Positions 35,132-46,600 are shown, counted from the stretch's first letter. The stretch: DNA of 64,000 bases from Lantana camara (GCA_037501455.1 CM074858.1:96506001-96570000), one strand, 5' to 3'. The notes: generated by a model not told the origin, from the sequence alone. Program-made: numbers and translations.

Positions 35132-35967
35132 ACGGTCGCTTTGTACTTGTGGATTCGGGCCCAAGCAGCATCTCTCTTCTGGTCTAGTAAGTCTAACTCA
35201 AGCGCCCAGTTACTCTCGTTTGTTGCAGGCTCAAAATAGGCAACGCGTGTGGGCTCTTGAATGATTTCTGCAGGTATCATGGCCTCAGATCCGTAAACGA
35301 GGGAGTAAGGGGTCTGTCCTGTTGCCGCTCGTGGGGTAGTGCGATATGCCCAGAGGGCTCCCTGAAGCTCTTCAGCCCACTCGCCTTTCTTACTCTCGAG
35401 CATCGTTTTCAGATGCAGGAGTATGGTTCTGTTGGTGACCTCAGCTTGACCGTTGGCCTGGGGGTGGCCCACGGAAGTGAAGCGTTGTTCGATGCCAAGC
35501 TCTGAGCACCATTCTCGAGTGTCAGAAGCAATGAATTGCGAACCATTGTCTGAGATTAGCACCCTGGGGACGCCATACCAGCAGATGATATTCTTCCAAA
35601 TGAAGTCCCTTACAACCTTGAACGTAATTTTCGCGACCGCTTCAGCCTCAGCCCATTTGGTGAAGTAGTCTACAACGAGGATTACGAATTTCTTTTGTCC
35701 GACTGCCGTTGGGAGGGGTCCCACTATGTCAATGCCCCACTGGTCAAAGGGCCACGAAACGTCGATTGGGATCATTTGGGTTGTTGGCAGTTGCGGGGTA
35801 TTTGAGTGAAACTGACACTTGGGGCATTTCTTGGAGTAATTGATGGCGTCCTGTAACACCGAGGGCCAATAGAATCCGCTCCTTAATATTTTTTTGGCCA
35901 GAATACGACCATTGGAATGATTCCCGCAACTTCCACGGTGTATATGTTCGAGCACCTCCTCAGCCTA
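35132..35967 (-). pseudogene. Integrase of Gypsy A, zinc finger and catalytic core
   Basis: The minus strand encodes the HHCC zinc finger (HIHRGSCGNHSNG … CPKCQFHS), then the core with D in QWGIDIVGPLP, D in LISDNGSQF and E in ANGQAEVTNRT. YRTTPRAATGQTPYSLVYG follows, a typical plant Ty3/gypsy signature. The frame is clean from 35955 down to the Copia B boundary and continues at 23880. A TAG at 35965-35967 sits just before the zinc finger, where related proteins usually have glutamine. Residues below 35132 in the open frame belong to the Copia B LTR, not to integrase. Confidence 0.93.
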
Positions 35968-36800
35968 CGAGGGTCTTAGGCACCTCAGTGGTGGACCTTG
36001 AAACGACCACTTGAAGAGCCTACCCTCATGATCAACCGAAAAACGAGGGGCCTTACATCTAACATTTTGCGCTTCCACTCTGTCGCTTGGGTAGGTACCA
36101 TCCCTTAGAAATCTGATGATGTCATCAAGCCAACAGGGCTCGGATGGATCAATCATGCTCACTTCGCTAGAGGGTTTCTCCTCGCTTATCAATGGTTCCT
36201 CTGTCTTGAGGAACATGACTGAACACTCGCAAGAGCCTTCGAGAGCAGACACAAATTTAGAGAGGGCATCAGCATGCTCATTTTCTGCTCGTGGAACCTA
36301 CAGTAAATGAAACTCTTTGAATTTGGCGATTATCTCTTTAGCCTTTGCCAGATAGTGCACCATGGCGGTTTCTCGAACCTCATAAGTGCCGTCGACCTGA
36401 ATAGCAATCAATTGAGAGTCAACGTAAGCAGTGATCCGAGAGGCTCCATTCTAAAAGGTAATTCTGAGTCCTTGGATGAGGGTTTCATACTCAGCCTCAT
36501 TGTTGGTGACTTGGAAGGCTAGTTTGATCGCGTAATCAATTTCAATTCCTCGAGGGGCCCTGAGGGTCAATCCGGCTCCCCTCCTTAAGAGGTCGAGGAA
36601 CCGTCTGTGTGTAAAAGCCAAAGACCGTCATCTGGCGAGGGTGTAAGCTCCAGACCAAATCTCTCCACCAAGAGATCCGCTACCGCTTGAGCCTGAATAG
36701 TTGTTCTAGGCTCGAAGTTGATATCAAATTGGATGAGCTCAATGGACCATTTGATTAGTCTGCCTGAGACGTCCGGTTTCAAGAGTACTTACTTGAGCGG
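35965..36800 (-). pseudogene. Archaeal-type RNase H region of Gypsy A
   Basis: After the end of the retroviral-type RNase H (RLIKWSIELIQFDINFEPR), the minus strand shows LWLLHTDGSSTS, AIKLAFQVTNNEAEYETLI, ITAYVDSQLIAIQV and ENEHADALSKF. These are the D, E, D and D boxes of an archaeal-like RNase H (RVT_3), a second RNase H characteristic of Tat-lineage plant Ty3/gypsy elements. Several stops interrupt it, including TAG at 36298-36300, and the frame shifts at least once. A linker of about 90 residues (36252-35968) leads to integrase. Confidence 0.82.
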
Positions 36801-38000
36801 TTGATCCGTAAGCACAGTGACGGAATGAGCTTGGAAGTAAGGCCTCAACCTCCTGGAGGCGTTGACGAGGGCGAAAGTGAACTTCTCTATCTCCATGTAC
36901 CTCTTTTCAGCCCCCTGCAAAGTCTTGCTCAAATAATATACTGGCAAATGCTTATGCTCACGAACGGTAACGAGGACTGCGCTCCTGGCTTCTGAGGAAA
37001 CAAAGAGATAAACAGACAGATTCTCTCCGGGGATTGGCTTCGTTAATAAGGGTGCACATGAGAGGTACTATTTCATGTCTTGTAATGCTTTCTCACATTC
37101 CTTAGTCCAGGTAAAGTTGCGAGCGTTACGCAGAATTTTAACGAAAGGCAAGTTTCTGTCCACCGAGCGGGAAATGAACCTGTTCAAGGAGATGATTTTG
37201 CCCACCAGTACTTGGACCTCTCTGACATTTCGAGGGAAGGAATGTCTATGATCGCCTTGATTTTCTCTGGATTAGCCTCAATACCTCTTTAACTAACCAC
37301 GTATCCCAAAAATTTTCTCCCTCGAACTCCAAATGTGCACTTCGAGGGGTTTAGTTTCATACCATAATGGCGCAGAATGTCAAAGGCTCGCTTGAGATCG
37401 TCCAGGTGGGAGTGTTGGCGCTCGCTCTTGACGATCATGTCATCCACATAAACCTCCATGGATTTCCCGATCTCACGCTCGAACATCCTGTTGACGAGGC
37501 GTTGATAAGTGGCTCCCGCATTCTTGAGCCCAAATGGCATGACCAAAAAATAGTAAACTTCTACATAGACCACAAAGGATGTCTTGAGGCAATCCTCGGG
37601 TGCCATGAAGATCTGATAATAGCCCTAAAAGGCATCCATCATACTCATAAGTTTGCAACCCGCCGTCGAATCTACCAACTGATCAATCCTTGGTAGAGGG
37701 TAAGGATCCTTGGGACACGCCTTGTTGAGGTCCGTAAAGTCATTGCACATACGTCATTTGTTAGCGCTCTTGGGTACAAGGATCACGTTGCAAAGTCATT
37801 CCGAATACAGGATCTCTTCGATGTATTAGGCCTCGAGGAGCTTGTTGATTTCCTCTTCGATGACTTACCTTCTGAACCCATGAACGTCTCTCTTCTTCTG
37901 TTTAATAGGTTTGAATGCTGGGTCGATGTTCAACCTGTGCATCATGACTCTCGGATCTATGCCAGTTAGATCAGAGGCTTTCCAGGCAAAGACATCCAGA
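36801..38000 (-). pseudogene. Reverse transcriptase and retroviral-type RNase H of Gypsy A
   Basis: Recognisable on the minus strand are YPLPRIDQLVDSTAG, the M-M-D-A-F catalytic-region box, VMPFGLKNAGATYQRLVN, and the active site VYVDDMIVKS, followed by SKCTFGVRGRKFLGYVVS. The polymerase domain order is correct. A TAG at 37625-37627 interrupts the DAF-GYYQ segment where a glutamine is normal, and frames change near 37290 and upstream of 37700. RNase H sequence (about 37080-36800) is degraded. The copy cannot yield active enzyme. Confidence 0.88.
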
Positions 38001-38402
38001 TTTTCTCGCAAAAAGTCATCATCATGATCTGAGAGGGGCCGTCGAGATTGGAGCCTATCTGTGTAGTCTTATCTGGATTCCCAGGTTCCAATTCGATGGT
38101 TAGGAAGTTTTCGGTGGGCTCAATCCGCACTTCTGGCCTCGGGGCCTCGAGCTCCCGCTTCTTATCGGTTAGTCGGTCGGTCGCTCCTCCTGAGGTCCCG
38201 TCCCCCTCGCTGTCCGAGGAGGATCCTCCTACGGTGCTCGGGGGATGGTTTTCTACTACTTGGGCAGCACTCGCCTCTCGCCTCTTGTTCTTCTTCTTAT
38301 AGAGTTTGGCCCTCTTACGCTCGGGGCTGTCCTCATCCAACTTGGGAAAATCCACAGACTTCTTGGTGGACCCCGTTAGGGCTGCTTGCTAAGGCTTATG
38401 AC
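38001..38402 (-). pseudogene. Gag-pol linker of Gypsy A
   Basis: Between protease and reverse transcriptase lies about 130 residues of low-complexity charged sequence (RAKLYKKKNKRREAS, GGSSSDSEGDGTSG). No catalytic motif is visible. Such variable linkers are normal between these domains in Tat elements. The frame differs from the protease upstream. Confidence 0.55.
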
Positions 38403-39059
38403 TTAGGACAGAATATAGCACTCCCAAGCCTCCTTGACATTATAGAGTACCTCACTAGTGCCCTCGGGGGTGGGAAACTTAACCTTCTGATGATAACTCG
38501 AAATCACAGCTTTGAAGTCCACGAGGGTCGGACTTCCAATGATAAGGTTGTATGGTAGATCCATCTCAACCACTGCGTAGAGAACGCTCAAAGTTTTTCG
38601 CTGTGGGGCGTGACCAAAAGAGGTGGCCAAGCGAATTTATCCGCGAGGGACGATTTCGGAACCCCCAAAGCCAACAAGGGTTATTCTGAGGGGTTCGAGG
38701 GGAATGTTTGTAATATTCATCTTTTGAAACGTTGAGTAAGGGAGAACATTCACAGAGCTTCCATTATCAATTAAGACCCTCTTTACAACGTGGTTATGAA
38801 CATCTAAACTAACCACCATAGGGCAGTCAGAGGTTTCACCGACCCCATGGGGTGTTACAATGTGCTCTAAATCTTTTTCAGTGAATCCCACCACCTCATT
38901 CTCCTTCGAGCGTGAGGACTCCTCCATAGCATACACGGGTTTGGGTCTTGACGATCTCTGGTCATAGCTGCGGACATGGCGACGTCGAGAGGCGTTGGAA
39001 TCTCCTCCCGAGGGTTCGTCAGCAATCATGTGGATGACGGCAAAGGGTTGGTTTTTCAT
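38403..39059 (-). pseudogene. Aspartic protease of Gypsy A
   Basis: The minus strand encodes VKRVLIDNGSSVNVLPYSTF, the retropepsin-like active site with D-N-G-S-S in place of D-T/S-G, as is usual in plant Ty3/gypsy. LRITLVGFGGSE and MDLPYNLIIGSPTLVDFKA follow, the latter being the second conserved segment of the fold. A TAA at 38637-38639 divides the domain. The protein would process the polyprotein; this copy is broken. Confidence 0.85.
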
Positions 39060-41070
39060 TTCAGCGGCCTTCTGCTTGCCGCGGTCGCTCGCCTCAGCGT
39101 GATAGTGGCGGGGACTCCTTGAGCGCGAGCGGCTTCTTCCTCTCGCCCTAGCCTACTCGGCGCAGTGTTCATTGTACCTTTCCAGCACCTCCACTAATTC
39201 TTTGAGGTGCCCCCCAGCAATGAGCCTCTGGATCTCGCTTTCCAGCTAGTGGCATTCATTAGTGTCATGCCCCTTTTGCTTGTGGAAAGCACAGTATTTG
39301 CTCGAGCGTTTTCGAGCCTAGGTCTCTCTCATCTTGGGCGGCCTTTTGAATAGCTTTTTGTCCGCCATAGAATAGACCTCTGTAATTGGTCTATTGAGGG
39401 GAATGCGCTCGTGTCGGCGAGGGGGTGGAGAGTTTCTTCGAGCGGGCACTAGGCTGCGGCGACGATTCTTGGACTCCCCTCTGTCCTCCGGGCCCCTGTT
39501 GGTTCGAGGGGTATTTGCAAGTTTTTGTTCCCTCGCGATGTACATGTCTTCGAGGGTAAAGAAAGAGTCAGCTATATCCCAGATTTCCATCAGTGAGCGA
39601 GGCTTTTTCTTGGCCACCTCCTCCACGAACTCCTTGCTGATGTAATTCTTCATATTAATCGCCCCAAAGAGTACGTGCCACAAGAAATCCATTGAGGGCT
39701 TTTCCACCAGCAGGATCTCTTTGTTAAACCTGCCCAAGAAGGACCTGAGGGTCTCGCTCGGTCCTTGCACCAAGCTGTGGAGAGCTGTGGCAGAGGGTGC
39801 TGGTGCCTTCAAAGAATTAAAGTGATTCATGAAGGCTTCTGTCAAATCTCCATACCCTTGGATGGAGCGAGGGGGTAGCTTTTTGTACCATTCTTGTGCT
39901 ATTCCCACGAGGGAAGTGACAAAAACATTCGCCCAATAATGACTGGAATGCTTGTACAGGTGCATTAGATGCACGAAGTGATCCAGGTGCTTGGCTGGAT
40001 CGGTCGTTCCGTCGTAACGGTTGACGGATGTGGGGATTTTGCCCATCCCTGCATGGGCCATCAAAACCTCATCAGTGAGGGGCAAACCGCCTGTCAAAGG
40101 CCTATGGTTCCCGCCCTTGTGGTCATGCTCTTCATAATCTTCCTCCCTCCAGTGGCGAGGGACCTGTTTGCGTGGGTTACGAGTGTCTCTGGCCTTGGAC
40201 CTTTCGTCCCCAGCATGGGGGACTTGAGACCGTGCTCGAGAGAGCTGTTCCACCATGTGTTGTAACCCATCAAGTTGGTTCTGGACTGCGGCCAGTCGAG
40301 GGTCGTTTTCCTCCCTCTTACTTGTTCTTCCTGTGGCCCTGGATTGGACCTCCTCTTCAGCATCTCCCTCGCGGGAGGGGCCTTATCTTTTTCCACTAGG
40401 CGTAGCTCTTGATCAGCCCTCGGGGGTACATCTTTCCCATGTGCTGGGGGTGGTGGCGGTGGCTGGGCCCTCAATACGTTCTGGGCAGCTGCTAAGGGGT
40501 GAGTCTGCCATCCTCCCATTGGTGGGGCCACTTGAGCGCCCACCCTCGAGGGGAAATAGACGGTGGTGAAGTGGTTCCAAGCATTTTGTGCAGCTTGGAC
40601 TTCACACTGAGCGTATAACGCTTGGAGTTGCTGCGATGTCACTTGGGGCATTTCCACCCCTTGAATTTCTCTGGGCAGGGAGATTGGAAGCTGCAAAGTG
40701 CCCACCTGGTAAGGTTGTACCATGGGCACCATACCTAGCACCATTCCAGGCATCACCCCAGGTTGCATGTACATATACCCTGGCTGTGGCATCGCCGTGG
40801 AGAGTACACCGGGGTTGGGGGTAGTGGCGGCAGGAAAAATAGGCGGAATGGCAGAACTAGATCCTCTTACTCCATTCCCTCGATCTGGATGGGATCCCGG
40901 CACGGTTTCTTTCCCTGTTCCCCCATCTGTGACTGGAGGAATGCTCCCATCAACAGGAGTGTGGCCGGTTTGTGCGTGGCGGCATTGGCTCTGCCATCCG
41001 GGTTCTCCTCGTTCACCGGAGGGAGAACTCCCCTGTTGTCCACCAAACCTGACCTTGTAGCCGTTACCAT
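39060..41070 (-). pseudogene. Gag of Gypsy A
   Basis: The best candidate start on the minus strand is the ATG at 41070, but frames change at least twice before 40256. From there a clean 312-codon frame holds the capsid (retrotransposon gag) domain: DPAKHLDHFVHLMHLY, AQEWYKKLPPRSIQGYGDL and LRSFLGRFNKEILLVEKP. The N-terminal ~280 residues are Pro/Gln/Met-rich (PQPGYMYMQPGVMPGM). A zinc-binding-like segment YCAFHKQKGHDTNEC follows near 39265, after TAG at 39318-39320 and before TAG codons at 39246-39248 and 39153-39155. No single frame spans the protein, so it is a pseudogene. Confidence 0.85.
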
Positions 41071-41139
41071 GGTTGGTATTGCTGGTATTACTTTTCACTA
41101 GCTCAAAGAGGAAGAATCTGATGGAGACGAAGAGGATGA

Positions 41140-41166
41140 CGGCTTCCCACAGATGGCGCAAAAAAT
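41140..41166 (-). promoter_or_regulatory. Primer-binding region, Gypsy A
   Basis: Directly inside the 5' LTR the minus strand reads TTTTTTGCGCCATCTGTGGG, resembling the GGCGCCGTCTGTGGGA-type primer site of many plant Ty3/gypsy elements. The primer tRNA is not assigned. Confidence 0.65.
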
Positions 41167-42054
41167 GATGGTGCAGGAAAGGGAATCCTAATAAATCACC
41201 AACACTTTAGAATTTGTTTGTGGAAGGGAAGACCATCACAGGCGTAAGAGCCTCAGGAACTGGGTTTACAGGAAAGCGTGGGTTCTTCCAGCTAGGATAA
41301 CACCAAGTGTATGGAGCTTGGGAAGAAGATGAAGATATGAAGAAAATGCCCAGTTCTTGTGTATGCTGGATTTGTATAGAAGATGACTTAAGGGATGTGT
41401 GTGTGAATCCCATATTTATATGTTAGGGGCCAGGGTATTTTGGGTAATCTGACCAAGTGGTCCCAAATCCTGTGCTGCCCTAGACACGTGGCGTCATGTG
41501 ATGGTGTGAAAGTGATGGCTCTGAAAGCCTGTGGTGTGCCAGGTACGAGGTGTGCACTACCACTGTGTTAGAGGTGGTTGGGGAGCGGCAAGCGTGGAGA
41601 TACCCAGCAACGCTCCTCGCGCCTCTGAGAGTGCCCTCGAGAGGGACTTCACTACGGTGGGATTGACCCTCAGGACTAATAGTGCCTTCTGACACTGAGC
41701 CCGAGCGTTGGTGACGGTCGAGAGGGGCTCCCCTGGCTGATGACAACGAGTGTTAGGGGTACGAGCGTAGAGCGTATGAACCCGAGCGCAATTATAGTAA
41801 GGGTCCCTGGTGTAGAAGGGTGGGGATCTGAGCGTGGAATGTCTCTTGGGACCATAATGCGAGCGTCCGAGGGGATTGGTGGATGGATCCCGCGCTCGTG
41901 ACTTGGGCCGAGGCGCGCAAGTCGGGATTAGATATGTGATGAGAGAATGGGCCGGATCAATTCCGCGAGCCCATTACCACGAGCGTGAAAGCTCTGGGTT
42001 CTTCAGATCGCGACACGTGTGCGGCGCTGATTTGAGCAAGATTTGGCCTCATCA
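41167..42054 (-). repeat. 5' LTR of Gypsy A
   Basis: This 888-bp repeat pairs with 9614-10519 and is followed on the right by the TSD gatac (42055-42059). It carries G+C-rich stretches with many cgagcgt words. Differences from the other LTR are about 4-5% by eye plus one 24-bp indel. Confidence 0.9.
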
Positions 42055-42059
42055 GATAC

Positions 42060-42140
42060 GATATCCGATATAAGAGTCTGATACAATGCAACATATCAAA
42101 ATAACATTTCTAAAAGTATCCTTGTATCATAAATTTGTAC
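42060..42140. repeat. Right half of the MITE split by Gypsy A
   Basis: Completes the copy begun at 9518-9613. The order gtctgatac, caacatatc, aacatttctaaaagtatcc parallels the right half of the element at 58082-58234. Confidence 0.6.
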
Positions 42141-42788
42141 AGTACTAGCATTTCATATTAAAAAGATGATCAATAATAAATGAAAACCTCCCATCCAATT
42201 GAAATTTGTTAAAAAGCAGTGTACTATTAGGAAGGGGTACACCCCATTTACTATAAGCATTAACTCAAAAAGCATTTTGTACACACCCCATTGACTGTGT
42301 TTTCATATGATTAGAAACTTGAAAATTTTCAAACTTCCATTTTGCAGAATCAAATAAATAAAGCAGCTACACCTTCATATATTGACAAAGCTACCAATTT
42401 CCCTCTAAAATTTAATCTAATTAAAAAAAAAAACATATTCTCGAGAATTGAACTTGAATTATAAAAAACACATAAAGATTTAAACATGAGTTATGAAAAC
42501 ATTCTCAAAAATTACAAATAATAATCGGCTCAAGCGTTTTTTTTTATTTCTCAAGACATTTCTCTCCCCATATTTGAGTTATACTCTCCACTGGATAGTC
42601 TGTTTAATCTTTCAGGACAAGTGATATAGTTTAATAGTTCAACGTTATAGTTTATATTAGAATTTTTCTATTCGAGTTCCTGAGAAAACAACTACCATTA
42701 ATATAAAAAAATTTACATTTAAATGGTCCGATCTATCTCAAATTTAATATATATAGGGAGATTTACGTCTAAAGACCCAGTATTTGGA
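42141..42788. other. AT-rich spacer
   Basis: No coding or repeat structure with definable ends was recognised; the sequence is AT-rich with A and T runs. Confidence 0.55.
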
Positions 42789-43161
42789 CCTAATTACAAT
42801 GTCTTCATCTAAATCGAAAAATAATATTTTGGTTTCTAATTTTTGAGAACCGTTTGTGGTCACTAACATCCGTTAGGGTTCCGTTATATAATTCCAAAAA
42901 TACCCCGATTTTTAAAATTTTGATTTATAACTACAGGGATCGTGTTGTTAAATACATAATTTATATAAATGGTTTTGTTTATATTTATAAACTTTATGGA
43001 CAACTTTGTAATTTTGATCATACATTCAATGTAGCATTCTTACAAATTACCAGGGGCATAAGTATACTTTTGTAATTTCATTAGGAATCTCAAACCAAAC
43101 AAGATTTAGATGGACTAAAATATAATTTCTTGATCTAAATGAACTATATCGTAATTAAGCA
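42789..43161. mobile_element. Palindromic MITE-like element
   Basis: The left arm cctaattacaatgtcttc followed by atctaaatc is mirrored at the right as gatctaaatgaactatatc followed by gtaattaag. Both arms continue into aataatatttt / aaaatataattt. The inverted arms are imperfect and no TSD is certain. The element is non-coding. Confidence 0.45.
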
Positions 43162-43965
43162 TAAATATAAATATAAGGTAGTCATGTATATAAATATATA
43201 TACATGTGTGTATGTTTCCAAGGACAGTAATTAATATAAGCCCCCTTTATTTTTTCTTACATTGCATGACCTAACACTATAAGGACCATTACCTAATTTA
43301 CCCTTTTGAGAGCCAACAAGGGATATATTCACTTTTTTCTATCTTTTTCCATTTATGGAAAGTTGAAAATTTTTGGGTCTCGAAGGAAAGCTAGTCACTG
43401 TTTTTAAGTGCAGACTCTGAGGAGCAATGTGGGGTGTTGAATTTTATTTATTTTTAAAATAATATTATTTTTTTCATATATATCTCTTTTGTATGGTGGG
43501 ATTGAATGATCTATTAAAGTCCTTTTTGGTAACATGATTTTCCTCTTATGGAAACTTTTGATAAAGTTAGCTGCTTAAGGTGAGGGCATAACTCTACCTA
43601 CTTTGGGAAATTGTGGACCATTTTTTAAACTTGTCTTGTTTTCTCCAATTTGTTACCATAGTCTTTCAAACTTCAAATGCAAACCCTAATTTCAATTCCC
43701 TAATTCACTTTTTTTTAAAAAAATATTTGTTGGGATTTTTGAAAAAATAAATATGTATAGAACCAAGAGAAAATTTAAATGTAAAATTTTTTATATATAT
43801 ATGTACGTATGTATGTACGTGTTGTCGGTATAAGAAAAAAAAAAGAGATAATAATATATTCAGTGATAATGTGTGCAAAAGTAGTAGTCGATTATACGTG
43901 TTAATATTAGTTAACCTAAAATTCATTTTTAGGGTTAACTACATCTGGTCTTCAAATCAGATGTC
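43162..43965. other. AT-rich spacer
   Basis: Nothing supportable as a gene. A small ATGT(AC)GT-rich tract is present at about 43795-43822. Confidence 0.55.
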
Positions 43966-44195
43966 ATAATTATAAGTGGTACTTCGCATTTAGATATAAT
44001 CACACCTGCAATTTATTTAGAGAATTTTAATTACAATTAATGATATTTTTTGGTAATTAAAGTGTGTATAAGGTAGCTATATGTAATTTACACATTATTA
44101 GTGGAGTTATATATATATATGTAATTAAAATTCTTTAGGTTAGAGGATAAGTGTAATTATTTTTAAATGCAAGATGTCATTTACAATTATCCGGT
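43966..44195. mobile_element. Palindromic MITE-like element
   Basis: The left arm runs ataattataagtgg ... cgcatttagatataatcacac ... gaattttaattac, and the right arm is its reverse complement with changes (gtaattaaaattc ... gtgtaattatttttaaatgc ... acaattat). The inverted word gaattttaattac lies at 44022-44034 and 44121-44133. The element is non-coding. Confidence 0.55.
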
Positions 44196-44665
44196 TTAAT
44201 TTGACAGATAAATGTAATTAACACTTATTTTCATTATTAAAATATATTTAACAAGCAATAATGAACAACTTAAATACTGATATCTATCACTTTTTACTGT
44301 GACAAACATAAATAATTACTACCTTACAAATGATATCATTAGCAGAATAAAACCTTTTGCTGCTTAACACGTATTTTTGGCAGTAATAATGTTAAATTAT
44401 CCCTAATTCATTGTTGACATAATTAATTACAACATAGCTTGTTTAGTTTAAACTCGTCATTTTAGTTTCAAGACTTAACCCGCATGGCTCAAATTACTAT
44501 GCATAATCATGCTATGGGAAAAAAAAGGAAAGAAAGAAAATATTTATTAGCAACTTCACTTTGAGATATTAATCTCATCATCTCTAATTTACCGACACTT
44601 CAATATTATTGTGTCTTATCGTATTTCTATTTTGAAGAAAGGAAGGTCCGAGGCGGACCAATTTA

Positions 44666-44816
44666 TTACAAATCTAAATCAACAAAATTCAAAACAAATA
44701 AAGGAATATCAAAAACACCAATGCAGGCCGAAAGCGCATGACGAGCTAAATAATGGACGACCATATTCGCACCACGCCTAATAGAAGAAAAACGACAACC
44801 CTTAAAAGTTAAAACT
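44666..44816 (-). pseudogene. LINE 3' end (RNase H C-terminus)
   Basis: The minus strand is open for ~50 codons ending at TAA 44666-44668. It encodes CRFSSIRRGANMVVHYLARH followed by ALSACIGVFD. The RR-x-AN-x-VAH-x-LAR pattern is the conserved end of the RNase H domain in plant LINE (non-LTR) retrotransposons. The segment is 5'-truncated at about 44820, as LINE copies usually are. No clear poly-A tail or TSD remains. Confidence 0.65.
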
Positions 44817-44819
44817 AAA

Positions 44820-45264
44820 GCAAATAGATTTAATATCAAGGAAAATTGTGTCTATCATATTATGTCAGATACTTTCTATATAAAAGATCATCTTATTCAC
44901 GTTATATTGTATCCGTACTATCCATACATAATTTTATTGTTCAATTTTGAGAAGTGAAACAAGGTGTGTTGAAAAAGATAAGGTTTTGCGGAGAATTTCT
45001 TGCGTTAATTTGGTTTCCTGAAGAATTATTCAATTAATTTATTTGTCTTTTGTTAACTGAGTTTCTTGGAATATATGCATCATCGTTACTCAACCAATTT
45101 CGAATGTCACCTTCTTTATTTATAGTCTAAAGTTGAGCCTTACATAAGGCTACGTCATGTGCACCTTTACGTTGCAGATATTAATTGGCACAAGCAAGAT
45201 TTTTTATTGAAGTTGAGAATTTTTATTACTTGAGGGGTAGAATTATATGCATATATGGTTGTTT
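44820..45264. other. AT-rich spacer with a decayed MITE fragment
   Basis: 44850-44945 resembles a degraded copy of the family at 58082-58234 (gtcagatactttct, tccgtactatccata). The remainder has no recognisable feature. Confidence 0.45.
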
Positions 45265-45695
45265 ATATTTGTACTCCTGTTAGATGGAATAATTACAATT
45301 CGTACCCTCTTAGATAAAAATATTACATAATTTATCTTTTAAAGTTTGAAAAATTATAAATGAATCCATTCCGGTTGGATTTTTATAAAATCATTTTTGA
45401 ATTGATTATATCTCACCACCAATTAGTTTATCATAACAACTCATACGTCATTCTCAAGTGATAGACACGTAATTTACGAAATTTTTTGGAGAATCAACAC
45501 ATGATTCGTTTGTAAATTGATATTCGTAATGACTTTTTTTCCCCTCAATTAGCAGTGAGGAACTAATTAGTGGTAAAATATATGAAAATCCTATCAGAAT
45601 GGGTTCATTTGTAATTTTTCAAACTTAAAAGAGTAGATTTTGTAATATTCCCATCTAAAGGGATACGAGTCGTAAGAGGTATAGATGTAAAAATA
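45265..45695. mobile_element. Palindromic MITE with ~130-bp inverted arms
   Basis: The left arm includes aagtttgaaaaattataaa and tgaa(t/c)ccatt; the right arm is its inverted copy (tttgtaatttttcaaactt, aatgggttca). The arms match well over more than 100 bp, with ttagatggaataattac mirrored by gtaatattcccatctaaa. The loop between is ~170 bp. Coding frames are absent. A GATA tetranucleotide tract (about 45704-45724) follows directly. Confidence 0.65.
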
Positions 45696-45724
45696 CTCTA
45701 TATAGATAGATAGATAGATAGATA

Positions 45725-46600
45725 TATTTGTAAAGTTTATGTTTACATTAATAACTATTCATAGAAAATTATTATTTTTTAACTGATAAAACTAGCGATA
45801 GAATTATTATCGAAACCCCTCGTCAATAAATCAAACGGATATTTTAGGCAGGCATCGGTCCACCGAATCGTTGTTCGTAAAAGGGGATAACAAGATATTA
45901 AATTACCTAAGTAAATGACACAATTGAATTGGGAGAAGCTTCTCTCATAACAATTTTCTATAATTTATAATGCACTAAAAGAAATACGGCGATACGAACA
46001 CAATACGAAATAAAATACATTGATATAATTTCTCTCTTTTTCCCCTTTTTCTCCAGGAGTTCTCAAATATCCTTCAAATCAAGATATTTGTTTTGAATTC
46101 CAACGAAGAGATCTGGATCTGGATCTCTTAATCTGTGTTTTTTCGTTTATTTCTCTTTTTTTAAGTTATCCCTTTCGTATGAGAGTAGTTTTTTCTCTCG
46201 AATGAGAGCTCTTTTTTACTTTTTTTTTTTTTAATTGCAGGGTGGTCCTCTTTTTGTCACTTATGGATGACTGTCTTTACACTCTTTACTTCAAGATCAA
46301 ATCAAATTGAGACACGCCTGATCACGAGTCGATCTGTATGACTGGATCTGCAAGCGCTGAAAGTCTGAAATCTGCAAGCGCGGTGGTGGTCTCCTTTATT
46401 GGTTATATTCTCACAGTTTTTATAAGTATCAGGTCTAATTTTGAGAATGATAGTTTCTATTCTATTAGAAGTGGAGCAAATATAATTGCCTACAAATTTG
46501 TTAAATTTGCGGCCTCGAGCCTGCGTTATTTTTTTTATTGTTCATTCCGGTTCCCTATGCGGTTTGCGTATCAAAAAAAATAAAAATTCTACTATGAACA
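45725..46600. other. Unassigned region with pyrimidine-rich tract
   Basis: 46020-46260 is rich in C/T runs with a ggatct triplication near 46108-46125 and a ttaattgcag that would serve as a splice acceptor near 46240. An 81-codon frame at 46338-46583 encodes no known domain and ends in a poly-A-like caaaaaaaataaaaa. This could be a decayed exon or retroposed fragment. I cannot identify it. Confidence 0.3.

Larger units (their letters stand above)
9614..42054 (-). mobile_element. Gypsy A: Tat/Retand-like Ty3/gypsy retrotransposon carrying nested insertions
   Basis: The element is bounded by related LTRs (41167-42054 upstream, 9614-10519 downstream in its own direction) and a perfect 5-bp TSD gatac at 9609-9613 and 42055-42059. 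Order on the minus strand is gag, protease, reverse transcriptase, RNase H, integrase, and then a gene on the opposite strand before the polypurine tract and 3' LTR. The archaeal-type RNase H ahead of integrase and the antisense gene are hallmarks of the plant Tat lineage, in Retand-like members (established knowledge). Without the nested Copia elements and their flanks it would be about 12 kb. LTRs differ by roughly 4-5% by eye, so it is older than the elements inside it. Many stops and frameshifts make it dead. Confidence 0.92.

Noticed and set aside
40172..41101. Several long plus-strand frames over Gypsy A gag
   Set aside because: They are shadows of the GC-rich, Pro-rich gag coding strand and contain no motif.
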